In this document: positions 32,760 through 40,975 of the stretch, one piece after another
How the letters are laid out: each line of letters begins with the position of its first letter
Position numbering within the stretch: the first letter of the stretch is position 1
NCBI RefSeq assembly: GCF_008086045.1
Contig: NZ_VSEY01000046.1
Coordinates: forward strand, 1 to 64,000
Direction of reading: 5' to 3'
DNA length: 64,000 nt
Source: Nonomuraea sp. PA05
GTDB taxonomy: Bacteria; Actinomycetota; Actinomycetes; Streptosporangiales; Streptosporangiaceae
Translations under genes and position numbers: made by a program
Notes under the pieces: model-generated
Seen by the model: only the letters and a program-made list of their open reading frames with translations
Database searches by the model: none
Told to the model about the DNA's origin: nothing

Positions 32760-33629
32760 ATGTGGCGGCTTATGCGACGACGACAGGACCAACGGCCGGA
32801 GGTCGCCGGCGAGGTCGCGGCGCAGGCCGCGGTCACCGTCGCCCCCGTCGAGCCGGATCTTGACGCGGCGGCCTTCTTCGACGTCGACAACACGATGATG
32901 CGCGGCGCCTCGATCTACCACTTCGCCAGGGGGCTGGCCACGCGCGGGCTGTTCACCACCTCCGACCTGTTCAAGTTCGCGGTGGGGCAGGCGGTGTTCC
33001 GGCTGCGCGGCAACGAGAACCCGGAGCACATCGCGGTGGCCAGGGAGACGGCGCTGGCGTTCGTGGCCGGCGCCAAGGTCGACGACGTCGTGCGCCTCGG
33101 CGAGGAGATCTACGACGAGGTCATGGCCGACCGCATCTGGGGCGGCACCCGCGCACTCGCCCAGCACCACCTCGACGCCGGCCAGCGGGTCTGGCTGGTC
33201 ACCGCCACCCCGATCGAGCTGGCCAGGGTGATCGCGCAGCGGCTCGGCCTCACCGGCGCGCTCGGCACCGTCGCCGAGACCAGCAACGGCGTCTACACCG
33301 GGCGGCTGGTCGGCGACCTGCTCCACGGGCCCGCCAAGGCCGAGGCGGTGCGCGCGCTGGCCCGCAGGGAGGGCCTCGACCTCACCCGCTGCACCGCCTA
33401 CAGCGACTCCGCCAACGACCTGCCCATGCTGTCGCTGGTCGGCACCGCCGTGGCGATCAACCCCGACAGCGAGCTGCGCGAGCACGCCAGGAAGCACGAC
33501 TGGCAGATCAGAGACTTCCGCACCGGCCGCAAGGCCACGATGACGGCCCTGCCCATCGCGGCCGGCGTGGGTGCGGTGGCGGGCGGCGTGGCGGCGGGCA
33601 TCGCCCTGCGCCGCCACTACCGCCGCTGA
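32760..33629 (+). CDS. HAD-IB family phosphatase (SerB1-like)
   Basis: Protein of 289 aa. The HAD motif I DVDNTMMRG is near residue 40, motif II is in RVWLVTATPIELARVI and motif IV in AYSDSANDLPMLSLVG. It resembles the SerB1/Rv0505c group of HAD-IB hydrolases. A C-terminal hydrophobic Gly/Ala-rich segment (PIAAGVGAVAGGVAAGIAL) could anchor it to the membrane. The natural substrate (phosphoserine or a lipid phosphate) is not decided by sequence. It follows rsbN by 18 bp. Confidence 0.87.
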   Translation: MWRLMRRRQDQRPEVAGEVAAQAAVTVAPVEPDLDAAAFFDVDNTMMRGASIYHFARGLATRGLFTTSDLFKFAVGQAVFRLRGNENPEHIAVARETALAFVAGAKVDDVVRLGEEIYDEVMADRIWGGTRALAQHHLDAGQRVWLVTATPIELARVIAQRLGLTGALGTVAETSNGVYTGRLVGDLLHGPAKAEAVRALARREGLDLTRCTAYSDSANDLPMLSLVGTAVAINPDSELREHARKHDWQIRDFRTGRKATMTALPIAAGVGAVAGGVAAGIALRRHYRR

Positions 33630-33636
33630 GCTCCCG

Positions 33637-34650
33637 CTACCGCAGCGAGGCGAACAGCTCGCCCGCCTCCGGCTGCTTCCACCGGACGCGGCTGGGGTCG
33701 CCCGGGTAGGGCTCCCACGGCACCGCCACGACGGTCATCCTGACCTCCTGGAGCTGCTTGCCCAGCTCGTACATCTCCTCCGGGCTCAGATCCGTCCGCA
33801 CGCCCTGGCGCAGCTCGTCGAGGAAGGCGCCGAGCCTCCCCGGGTCGGCGGTCACCTGCTGCTGCGCCTTGCGCAGCATGGCCAGCACCACCTCCTGCTG
33901 CCGCTTGATCCGCGCGATGTCGGAGCCGTCGCCGTAGCGGCGCATGCGTACGTAGCCCAGCGCCTGCTCCCCGTTGAGCAGCCTCTCGCCCGCGGGCAGC
34001 TTCAGCTTCGCGGCCGGGTCGTCCACAGGCTGTGGAAGCTTGACGGTCACGCCGCCGATGGCGTCCACCATCTTCTTGAACCCGGCGAAGTCCACGTCGA
34101 CCGTGTGGTGCAGCCGCAGCCCCGTCAGCTTCTCCAGCGTCGCCCTGAGGCAGGACGCGCCGCCCTTGGCGTAGGCCGAATTGATCATGTCGGTCCTGGC
34201 GGGCTCCGAGCCGCAGCGGGGGATCCTGGCGATGGTGTCGCGCGAGACGCTGATCGCGGTGGCCCTGCCCCGGTCCGCGGGGACGTGCACGATCATGATG
34301 GTGTCGGACCGCTGGCCCACGTTCTGCCTGGCCGACTCGGGGCCGTACTGCTCGTTGCCCGCTCCCTCACGCGTGTCGGAGCCGATCACCAGCACGTTCC
34401 TGGTGCCGCTCATGTCCACCGTGTCCGTCCCGGCGGGCGGGGCGGCCGTGTACTGGGCGGCGACGAACGCCACGGGCATCCCTACGGCGGCGGCCGTGGC
34501 GGCGGCCACCAGACCGGCCGTCCACCACGCGGACCACCTGCGCCGGGGGCGGGCGCCGCTCAGCAGGCGCTCCCGCTGCCTGACCAAGGTGGACGGCGGC
34601 TGGCGCTCCAGTTGCGCCCCGAGGTCGCGGAGCAGCTTCAGGTCGTCCAT
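33637..34650 (-). CDS. LCP-family protein with an anti-sigma-like N-terminus
   Basis: Protein of 337 aa. Residues about 40-64 form one transmembrane helix. Residues about 75-300 are a LytR-CpsA-Psr domain with RNVLVIGSDTR, SDTIMIVHV, AISVSRDTIARIP and HTVDVDFAGFKKMVDAIGGV. LCP enzymes attach cell-wall polymers to peptidoglycan. The first 35 residues (MDDLKLLRDLGAQLERQPPS onward) resemble the N-terminus of actinomycete anti-sigma-associated (CU044_5270-type) proteins. GGAGGAG lies 5 bases before ATG 34650, and the gene follows an ECF sigma gene with no gap (the stop ends at 34653), so it may control that sigma factor. Confidence 0.82.
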   Translation of the reverse strand: MDDLKLLRDLGAQLERQPPSTLVRQRERLLSGARPRRRWSAWWTAGLVAAATAAAVGMPVAFVAAQYTAAPPAGTDTVDMSGTRNVLVIGSDTREGAGNEQYGPESARQNVGQRSDTIMIVHVPADRGRATAISVSRDTIARIPRCGSEPARTDMINSAYAKGGASCLRATLEKLTGLRLHHTVDVDFAGFKKMVDAIGGVTVKLPQPVDDPAAKLKLPAGERLLNGEQALGYVRMRRYGDGSDIARIKRQQEVVLAMLRKAQQQVTADPGRLGAFLDELRQGVRTDLSPEEMYELGKQLQEVRMTVVAVPWEPYPGDPSRVRWKQPEAGELFASLR

Positions 34651-34652
34651 CG

Positions 34653-35231
34653 TCACTCCTCCTCCATCGGGTTGGCGTCGCCGAGCGCGGCACGTACCTT
34701 CCGCCTGCCCCTGTTGAGGCGGGAGCGCACGGTTCCCACGGGGATGCCGAGCGCCCGCGCGGCCTCCTCGTACGTCAGATCGCCCCAGGCGATCAGCAGC
34801 AGCACGTCGCGGTCCTTGGCGGGCAGCGCCGCCAGGGCGCCTGCCAGCTCGCCGCGCACGGCCTGGGCGGTCACCCCGGCCGCGACCCGGTCGGCGGGCG
34901 ACTCCACCTCCGACTCCACAGGGGCGCGCAGCAGGGCCCGGTAGCGGGCCGCCTCGGTGCGGTGGTGGCGGGAGACGAGCTTGGTGAGAATGCCGAAGAG
35001 CCACGGCCTGGCGTCCGTGTACGCCAGGTCGTAGCTCTTCCTGCGGGAGAAGGCCACCAGGAACGTCTCGCCGACGAGGTCCTCGGCGGGCTCGGGGCCG
35101 AGGCGGCGGGAGACGTATCGGTAGAGCATGGCGGAGTAGCGGTCGAAGAGCTCGGCGAAGGCCTCGGGTTCCGTCCACGAGGCCCTGACGAGGTCGGCGT
35201 CCGCACCCCTGACGGCGGGTTGCGTGATCAT
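34653..35231 (-). CDS. ECF-type sigma factor
   Basis: Sigma-70 family protein of 192 aa. Region 2 is seen in FAELFDRYSAMLYRYVSRRL and AEDLVGETFLVAFSRRKSYD. Region 4 has LPAKDRDVLLLIAWGDLTYE and GIPVGTVRSRLNRGRRKVRA. Its stop is two bases from the start codon of the LCP gene, so sigma and LCP protein are co-expressed. Target promoters are unknown. Confidence 0.92.
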   Translation of the reverse strand: MITQPAVRGADADLVRASWTEPEAFAELFDRYSAMLYRYVSRRLGPEPAEDLVGETFLVAFSRRKSYDLAYTDARPWLFGILTKLVSRHHRTEAARYRALLRAPVESEVESPADRVAAGVTAQAVRGELAGALAALPAKDRDVLLLIAWGDLTYEEAARALGIPVGTVRSRLNRGRRKVRAALGDANPMEEE

Positions 35232-35289
35232 CTCCGCCCTTCTGTGGGGGATCGGTCACGGATGTCTCGCCACAACCCGCCGATCGGGT

Positions 35290-36075
35290 TCAGATCTCCT
35301 TGAGCTGCCCCCCGTCGATCACGAACTCGGCGCCCGTCGTGCTGCCGGAGCGGGGCGAGGCGAGCAGCGCGACCGCGTCGGCGATCTCCTGCGGGTGCAC
35401 AAGCCGGCCGGTGGCCAGCCCCATCATCGTAGGAGCGACCTCGGTGAGCACGCTGTCCCTGTCGGCGCCGACCATGCTGCCGAAGACCTCGGCCGCGCCG
35501 CCCTCCCTGGTCCACCAGTCCGTCAGCACCGCACCGGGCGTGACGGTGTTGACCCTGATGCCCTGGGGGGCGTACTCGGCGGACAGCGACTTGCTCAGCG
35601 CCCGCACCGCGGCCTTGGCGGCGCTGTAGTCGACGTTCACGGCGCCGGCCTGCCTGCCCATGGTGGAGGAGACGTTGACGATCGAGCCGCCACCACGCTC
35701 CAGCATGGACGGCACCGCGGCGCGGATCATCCGCACCGCCGAGAACAGGTTGAACTCGAACATCGCCGCCCAGTCCGCGTCATCCGGCGTCATGAACCCG
35801 GCCCGCGGCAGCGTCGCCCCGGGCGGCGGCCCGCCGGCGTTGTTGACCAGGATGTCCACCCCGCCGAACTCCTCCACGGCCCGCGCCACCACCCGGGCGG
35901 GCGCGTCGGGGTCCATGAGGTCCACCGCCACGTGCACCGCCTTGGCGTCGGCGGGCGTGCGCGACGCGGCGACCACGTGGGCGCCCTCCTCGGCCAGGGT
36001 GCGCGCGACGGCCAGGCCGATGCCCTTGGACGCGCCGGTGACGACGGCGACTCGGCCGGAAAGCTGCAGATCCAT
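35290..36075 (-). CDS. SDR-family oxidoreductase
   Basis: Short-chain dehydrogenase of 261 aa. The cofactor loop VVTGASKGIGLAVARTLAE, the NNAGG motif, the catalytic NVSST Ser and YSAAKAAVRAL (Tyr/Lys) are all present. It probably uses NADP(H) or NAD(H); the substrate is unknown. ATG 36075 has GAAGGGA 6-7 bases upstream. Confidence 0.9.
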   Translation of the reverse strand: MDLQLSGRVAVVTGASKGIGLAVARTLAEEGAHVVAASRTPADAKAVHVAVDLMDPDAPARVVARAVEEFGGVDILVNNAGGPPPGATLPRAGFMTPDDADWAAMFEFNLFSAVRMIRAAVPSMLERGGGSIVNVSSTMGRQAGAVNVDYSAAKAAVRALSKSLSAEYAPQGIRVNTVTPGAVLTDWWTREGGAAEVFGSMVGADRDSVLTEVAPTMMGLATGRLVHPQEIADAVALLASPRSGSTTGAEFVIDGGQLKEI

Positions 36076-36142
36076 GAGTTTCCCTTCGGTGTTGTTCCGA
36101 GCGGAGAACACCGGCGGGCCCGGGGTGGTTGCACCCCGATCG

Positions 36143-37063
36143 TCACAGGAACGGCGGGAAGGCGTGCCCCCTGCGCAGCCGCAGCTCGTTGAGCAACTGC
36201 TGGATGACCTCGCGCACGTGGTCGGTGAGGTTGAAGACCAGCATGGGGTCGTCGGCGGCGGACGGCTCGTACTCGTCCGTGCGGATCGGCTCGCCGAACT
36301 CGATCATCCACTTGGACGGCAGCGGCACCAGCCCGAGCGGCCCCAGCAGCGGGAAGAACGGGGTGATCGGCAGGTAGGGCAGCCCCAGCATCCTGGCCAC
36401 GGTCTTCAGGTCGCCGATCTTGGGGTAGATCTCCTCGGCCCCGACGATCGCGGTGGGCACGATGGGCACCCCCGCGCGGATGGCCGAGGCCACGAAGCCG
36501 CCGCGGCCGAAGCGCTGCAGCTTGTAACGTTCGGAGAACGGCTTGCCGACGCCCTTGAAGCCCTCGGGGAACACCCCGACCAGCTCGCCCTTGCGCAGCA
36601 GCCGGTCGGCGTCCTCGCGGCAGGCCAGCGTGTGGCCGGTCTTGCGGGCCAGGTGGCTGAGCAGCGGAAGCTGGTAGACCAGGTCGGCGCCGAGCAGCCG
36701 CAGCGGCCTGCGTGCCTCGTCGTGCAGCGCCACCTGCAGCATCAGCGCGTCGAGCGGCAGCGTGCCGGAGTGGTTGGCGACGACCAGCGCGCCGCTGTCG
36801 TCGGGGATGTTCTTCAGCGCGACCGTCTCGACCCTGAACCAGTGGTGGTAGAGCGGCCTGATGAGCTCCAGCACCACCTTGTCGGTCAGCTCGGCGTCGT
36901 AGCCGAACTCGTCGACCTCGTAGTCGCCGGCGATCCGCCTGCGCAGGAAGGACAGCAGCCTGGCGAGGTGGTCGGCCAGTTCGTCCGCCGACGGGGGCTG
37001 TTCGAAGGACGGAGCCGCGCTGATCGGGATCACGCGGGCCTCTTCCTCATGGGGGACGCTCAC
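36143..37063 (-). CDS. Lysophospholipid-type acyltransferase (Rv0502-like)
   Basis: Protein of 306 aa of the PlsC/LPLAT superfamily. The catalytic segment reads VANHSGTLPLDALMLQVAL (His-x6-Asp rather than the usual His-x4-Asp), followed by LVGVFPEGFKGVG (FPEG, acceptor motif). It probably acylates a glycerophospholipid or related lipid at the membrane. GTG 37063 overlaps the epimerase stop (GTGA). The order epimerase-acyltransferase-HAD matches M. tuberculosis Rv0501-Rv0502-Rv0505c. Confidence 0.85.
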   Translation of the reverse strand: MSVPHEEEARVIPISAAPSFEQPPSADELADHLARLLSFLRRRIAGDYEVDEFGYDAELTDKVVLELIRPLYHHWFRVETVALKNIPDDSGALVVANHSGTLPLDALMLQVALHDEARRPLRLLGADLVYQLPLLSHLARKTGHTLACREDADRLLRKGELVGVFPEGFKGVGKPFSERYKLQRFGRGGFVASAIRAGVPIVPTAIVGAEEIYPKIGDLKTVARMLGLPYLPITPFFPLLGPLGLVPLPSKWMIEFGEPIRTDEYEPSAADDPMLVFNLTDHVREVIQQLLNELRLRRGHAFPPFL

Positions 37064-38055
37064 GCGCGCACACCTCCGAGCGGCCGCAGGCCGCGAGAGC
37101 GCAGGAAGTCGTCGAAGGCCGCGCCGGTGGTGAACTTGGGCTTCCAGCCCAGCTCCGCCTCCAGCATGGCGATGTCCACCGCGCGCCCGTGGCACATCAG
37201 GCGGACCTGCTCGGGGGAGTACTCCACGAGCCCGATCCGGCGCACGGCGCCGCCCAGCACCTTGAACGCGGGCGAGAAGAGCGGCAGCGTCGGCCGCCCG
37301 GCCCTCCTGGCACACTGCGACAGGAGCAGCACGCCTGACCCGGCCACGTTGTACGTGCCGGGGTGGTTCTCGGTCGCCATCCGGCGCAGCACCTCGACCG
37401 CGTCGTCCTCGTGGACGAACTGCAGCCGCGGGTCGAAGCCGAACACGGTCGGCAGCACCGGCTGGGTGAAGTATCGGGTCAGCGGCGAGTCGACCCCTGG
37501 GCCCATGAAGTTGGCGAAGCGCAGCAGCGAGACGACCACGTCGGGGCGGCGCCGGGCGAAGCCCCGCACGTAGCCCTCGACCTCGGCCGCGTCCTTGGCG
37601 TAGCCGTGGATGGGGCCGTCGTGCGGCTCCAGGCCTTCGGTGAACACCGCGGGATCGCGGGGCGACGAGCCGTAGACGGCGGTGGTGGAGCGCACCACCA
37701 CGCGCCGCACGGTCGCCGACCGCTGGCAGGCACCGAGCAGTTGCATGGTGCCGATGACGTTGTGCTCCTTCATGGCCGCCCTGCCACCGCTCCTCGTCGG
37801 AGCGCTGACCAGGCTCATGTGCACAACGGTGTCGATGTCCGCGGCCGCGATCACCTGAGCGATGTCGGGGCTGCGCAGATCGACCCGGACGAACTCCGTC
37901 CGGCCGAGAGAGATGCCGCCGTCTCGCGTCAGCGAGGGGGGCGGCACGGTGTCCACTCCTATGACACGGCTGATGTCCGGGTCTGCCGCCAGGGCACTCG
38001 CCACCCGGGCGCCTATGTGGCGCGAGACCCCGGTGACAAGCACGGTGTGGGTCAT
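37060..38055 (-). CDS. NAD-dependent epimerase/dehydratase family protein (Rv0501-like)
   Basis: Extended SDR of 331 aa. The Rossmann motif lies in VLVTGVSRHIGARVA (GxxxxxG rather than the usual GxxGxxG). The active-site Ser-Tyr-Lys triad is represented by RSTTAVYG and IHGYAKDAAEVEGYV. It resembles GalE-type epimerases of the Rv0501 group; the sugar or lipid substrate is unknown. It is the first gene of a pair with the acyltransferase and follows bS22. Confidence 0.85.
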   Translation of the reverse strand: MTHTVLVTGVSRHIGARVASALAADPDISRVIGVDTVPPPSLTRDGGISLGRTEFVRVDLRSPDIAQVIAAADIDTVVHMSLVSAPTRSGGRAAMKEHNVIGTMQLLGACQRSATVRRVVVRSTTAVYGSSPRDPAVFTEGLEPHDGPIHGYAKDAAEVEGYVRGFARRRPDVVVSLLRFANFMGPGVDSPLTRYFTQPVLPTVFGFDPRLQFVHEDDAVEVLRRMATENHPGTYNVAGSGVLLLSQCARRAGRPTLPLFSPAFKVLGGAVRRIGLVEYSPEQVRLMCHGRAVDIAMLEAELGWKPKFTTGAAFDDFLRSRGLRPLGGVRA

Positions 38056-38077
38056 CAGCGCCTCGCAGCTGCGTCGA

Positions 38078-38176
38078 TTACTTCTTGTTGCGCCGCTGGA
38101 TGCGCGTCTTCTTGAGCAGCTTGCGGTGCTTCTTCTTAGCCATCCGCTTGCGGCGCTTCTTGATCACAGAGCCCAC
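38078..38176 (-). CDS. Small ribosomal subunit protein bS22 (AURKAIP1/COX24 domain)
   Basis: A 32-aa highly basic protein: GSVIKKRRKRMAKKKHRKLL followed by KKTRIQRRNKK. This matches bS22, the actinobacterial 30S protein first seen in mycobacterial ribosome structures. It starts at GTG 38176; the TAA stop is at 38078. It lies 22 bp before the epimerase gene on the same strand, as Rv0500B does in M. tuberculosis. Confidence 0.9.
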   Translation of the reverse strand: MGSVIKKRRKRMAKKKHRKLLKKTRIQRRNKK

Positions 38177-38274
38177 GGGACCCCCAGGTACTGATAGCAA
38201 GTATGAACCGGAGTGCGAGCGCACACCGGCTCACAGACTACCGGCGATCCACGGTAGATCGCCCCTCGGGGGGT

Positions 38275-38310
38275 GAGAGCCCGGTCGCACCTGCGGCGAC
38301 CGGGCCTCTC
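38275..38310. terminator. Stem-loop between HTH gene and bS22
   Basis: GCCCGGTCGC (38279-38288) pairs with GCGACCGGGC (38296-38305) across a 7-base loop. Outer GAGA/TCTC arms extend the stem with one bulge. It lies in the 174 bp between the HTH gene (stop 38351) and bS22. No T-run follows, as is usual in high-GC genomes. Confidence 0.6.
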
Positions 38311-38350
38311 CCGCGAGAGCACTCACGACACGACTGGGCGTGTCGCTACG

Positions 38351-38554
38351 TCAACCTGCCTCGATGTAGGCCTCCCGCAGATAGTCGTGTACCGCCTGCT
38401 CAGGCACCCTGAACGATCGGCCGACTCTGATGGCCGGCAGCTCACCCGAGTGGACGAGCCGGTACACCGTCATCTTGGACACCCTCATGACCGTCGCCAC
38501 TTCTGCGACGGTCAGGAACTTCACCTCGCTGAGAGGTCTTTCGCCTGCACCCAT
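38351..38554 (-). CDS. Excisionase-like / BldC-like helix-turn-helix protein (Rv0500A-like)
   Basis: Small DNA-binding protein of 67 aa (ATG 38554, with AGAGG 7 bases upstream; the frame is open to 38602). The winged HTH shows KFLTVAEVATVMRVSKMTVY and GELPAIRVGRSFRVPEQAVH, typical of the MerR-like excisionase family. Rv0500A of M. tuberculosis and a homologue in Streptomyces sit at the same place beside bS22, so this is a conserved regulator and not a phage gene. Targets unknown. The region up to the next gene start (38555-38866, 312 bp) shows no other gene. Confidence 0.88.
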   Translation of the reverse strand: MGAGERPLSEVKFLTVAEVATVMRVSKMTVYRLVHSGELPAIRVGRSFRVPEQAVHDYLREAYIEAG

Positions 38555-38866
38555 CGGACGCCTCTTCCGCACGTGTTTCCGGGTTATCCCCACTGGTGCC
38601 ATTGCTCACGCACGTGTACTGCCGTCAGCGTAAGTCGGGACTCCGAGTGCGCAAACCCCCTAGTTTCTCAATCGACGGAGCCACCTGTCAGCCGAACCAG
38701 CGAAATCGCTGGCCAGCAGCCTGGCCGAGCACCGCACCTGGACGTTGGAACTGTCCAAGTTGCCACACATAAGAGTCGCCGGAGCCCCATCAAAAGTTGG
38801 CAAAGGGACAGCGAGCCTCTTGGAATGCAGGCGCGAAAAGACGGTATGCGGATGACCGAATTAGAC

Positions 38867-39649
38867 TCAAAGGGCTTGTGAGACTCCTGTGACCAATCTG
38901 TCGGTCAACGGAGCGTAGTAGCGAGGTAGCACGTTGTCGTCGAGTGGCACGACCACGTCAAGCTTGCCTTCCGCCTCCCCGACGAAGAGCCCGGGGTCGT
39001 TGCAGTCGGCGAACGCCACCGTCGGCACACCAGCCTCACCCGCCGCTCCCGCCCAGCCGTGGTCGGCGATCACGAGGTCGGGAAGCTCGTCGTACAGCTC
39101 GTGCAGCATGTGCCGCATCGGCGCGGCGTCGTGCGTGTGCACCAGCGCGCCCCTGTCGTCGAGCATGGCGACGTCCTGGAGATAACGGATCCTTCTGGCC
39201 CGTCCGAAACCCGACCCCGCGTACGTCCAGCCCTCGGCGGGCGAGAGCAACTGGGCGCCCCGCGCCGCGCAGAAGGCGGCCAGCGGCAGATGGATGGCCA
39301 GGATGCCGGTGGGGTGCCCGGTGGCGAAGAGAATGCGCGGCTGCGGCCGCGACAGCACCGCGGCGATGCGCTCGGCCATCGCGTCGATCGCGTCGATCGT
39401 CAGGTCGGGGTCGATGGTGTCCTGGCCCCAGCGGTGGCCGGGGTCGGCGACCACGCCCGCGGACTTGGCCATCAGGGCCAGGATGTCGCGGTACGGCCAC
39501 GGCTGGTCGAAGGTCAGGCCCAGCGCGTAGTACGGATCGCCGTTGGCCAGCGAGCTGTAGTGGTCCAGGTTGTTCTCGCGGGGGGTCGCGACATCGCCGG
39601 CGATGCGGCTGTATACAAGATGATCTCGGAGTTCGTCGCGGCTCAGCAC
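38867..39649 (-). CDS. Conserved phosphatase-like protein next to acuC
   Basis: Protein of 260 aa. It starts MLSRDELRDHLVYSRIAGDV and contains NGDPYYALGL, FATGHPTGILAIHLPL, VHTHDAAPMRHML and IADHGWAGAAGE. The HxxxH/D and DHGWAG segments suggest metal-dependent catalysis. Actinobacterial homologues are commonly labelled phosphatase without experimental proof that I know of. No signal peptide. It lies 46 bp after acuC on the same strand. Confidence 0.65.
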   Translation of the reverse strand: MLSRDELRDHLVYSRIAGDVATPRENNLDHYSSLANGDPYYALGLTFDQPWPYRDILALMAKSAGVVADPGHRWGQDTIDPDLTIDAIDAMAERIAAVLSRPQPRILFATGHPTGILAIHLPLAAFCAARGAQLLSPAEGWTYAGSGFGRARRIRYLQDVAMLDDRGALVHTHDAAPMRHMLHELYDELPDLVIADHGWAGAAGEAGVPTVAFADCNDPGLFVGEAEGKLDVVVPLDDNVLPRYYAPLTDRLVTGVSQAL

Positions 39650-39695
39650 TGGTTCTTCCTCGTCAGGCTTCAGGAGCGAGGCCGTGCGGCCTCAG

Positions 39696-40859
39696 TCAGG
39701 GCATCGGATCGAGGCCGTGCAGGGGGAACACCGCGTTTCGGGTCGCCATGACCGCACGGTCAATGGGGTCCGCTGGATCATAACCACCGGACAGGTCGCG
39801 AAATTCCGGGTTTCGGCCATCTGTCATGGTCAGCGGGGGCGTCTCGCCCGTCCGCTCCCGTACGAACTGCCGCCAGTTCTGCCCGGTCGGCGTGGCCGGA
39901 TCGACCGGGTGCCCCGACACCTCGGCGATGAGGTGCGTCCACGCCCGCGGCACCACCTGCACCAGCTCGTAACCGCCGCCGCCGGTGGCGATCCACCGGC
40001 CGCCCGCCGTCTCGTGGGCCAGCCGGTGCAGCGCCGCGTACGCGGCCCGCTGGCCGTCCACGCTGAGCATGAGGTTGGCCAGCGGGTCGAGCGCGTGGCT
40101 GTCGCAGCCGTGCTGCGTCACCAGGATCTCGGGCCCGAACTCGTGCAGCAGCGGCGGCACCACCGCGTGGAAGGCCCGCAGCCAGCCGGAGTCGCCCGTG
40201 CCGGCCGGCAGCGCCACGTTGACGGCCGTGCCGTCGGCCCCGGTCTCCTCGGGGAAGCCGGTGCCGGGGAACAGCGTGCGCGGGCTCTCGTGCAGGCTGA
40301 TCGTCAGCACTCTGGGGTCGTCGTAGAAGACCGTCTGGACGCCGTCGCCGTGGTGCACGTCCACGTCCACGTACGCGACGCGGCTCACGCCCTGCTCCAG
40401 CAGCCACGCGATGGCCAGCGCCGGGTCGTTGTAGACGCAGAACCCGCTGGCGGAGGCGGGCATCGCGTGGTGCAGCCCGCCCGCGACGTTGATCGCGTGC
40501 TCGGCCGCGCCCTCCCACACCGCGCGGGCGGCGGCCAGCGAGGCCCCGGCGATCAGCGAGGACGCCTCGTGCACGCCGGCGAACGCGGGATTGTCGCTGG
40601 TGCCGAGCCCGGCGGACAGGTCGGGCCGGCCGCTGGCCGACACCCGCTTGACGGCCTCGATGTAGCCGCGGTCGTGCACCAGGGCCAGCTCGTCGTCGCC
40701 CGCCGGGTCGCAGCCGCTCATCTCGACCTTGTCGAGCACGCCGAGGTCGCGGGCCAGCGCCATGGTGAGCTCCACCCGCACGGGGTGCAGTGGATGGCTC
40801 GGGCCGAAGTTATAGGAGGTGAGAGCGTCGTCCCAGATCACCCGTGCCGACCGGCTCAT
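39696..40859 (-). CDS. acuC: Acetoin utilization protein AcuC / class-I histone-deacetylase-like amidohydrolase
   Basis: Zinc deacetylase of 387 aa. Metal and catalytic residues are in AYVDVDVHHGDGVQTVFYD (Asp, His), GGLHHAMPASASGFCVYND and WIATGGGGYELVQVVPRAWT. AcuC proteins deacetylate lysine residues, for example on acetyl-CoA synthetase in Bacillus. Start ATG 40859. The gene is convergent with nothing and divergent from the histidine kinase 116 bp away. Confidence 0.9.
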   Translation of the reverse strand: MSRSARVIWDDALTSYNFGPSHPLHPVRVELTMALARDLGVLDKVEMSGCDPAGDDELALVHDRGYIEAVKRVSASGRPDLSAGLGTSDNPAFAGVHEASSLIAGASLAAARAVWEGAAEHAINVAGGLHHAMPASASGFCVYNDPALAIAWLLEQGVSRVAYVDVDVHHGDGVQTVFYDDPRVLTISLHESPRTLFPGTGFPEETGADGTAVNVALPAGTGDSGWLRAFHAVVPPLLHEFGPEILVTQHGCDSHALDPLANLMLSVDGQRAAYAALHRLAHETAGGRWIATGGGGYELVQVVPRAWTHLIAEVSGHPVDPATPTGQNWRQFVRERTGETPPLTMTDGRNPEFRDLSGGYDPADPIDRAVMATRNAVFPLHGLDPMP

Positions 40860-40975
40860 GCCAACCCCTCCGCGTGTCCCTCGCCTTGCGCCGACGTTAC
40901 CGCAGGGCAGACGCCTCCTTGTAGCCCGGGCTCAACGCCGTAAACACCGACATTTCCTGGAATAGGGTTTGGATC

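Noticed and set aside
38351..38554. Prophage or integrative element excisionase
   Set aside because: The gene sits in a conserved chromosomal order beside bS22 and the epimerase; no integrase, att site or phage genes are nearby.
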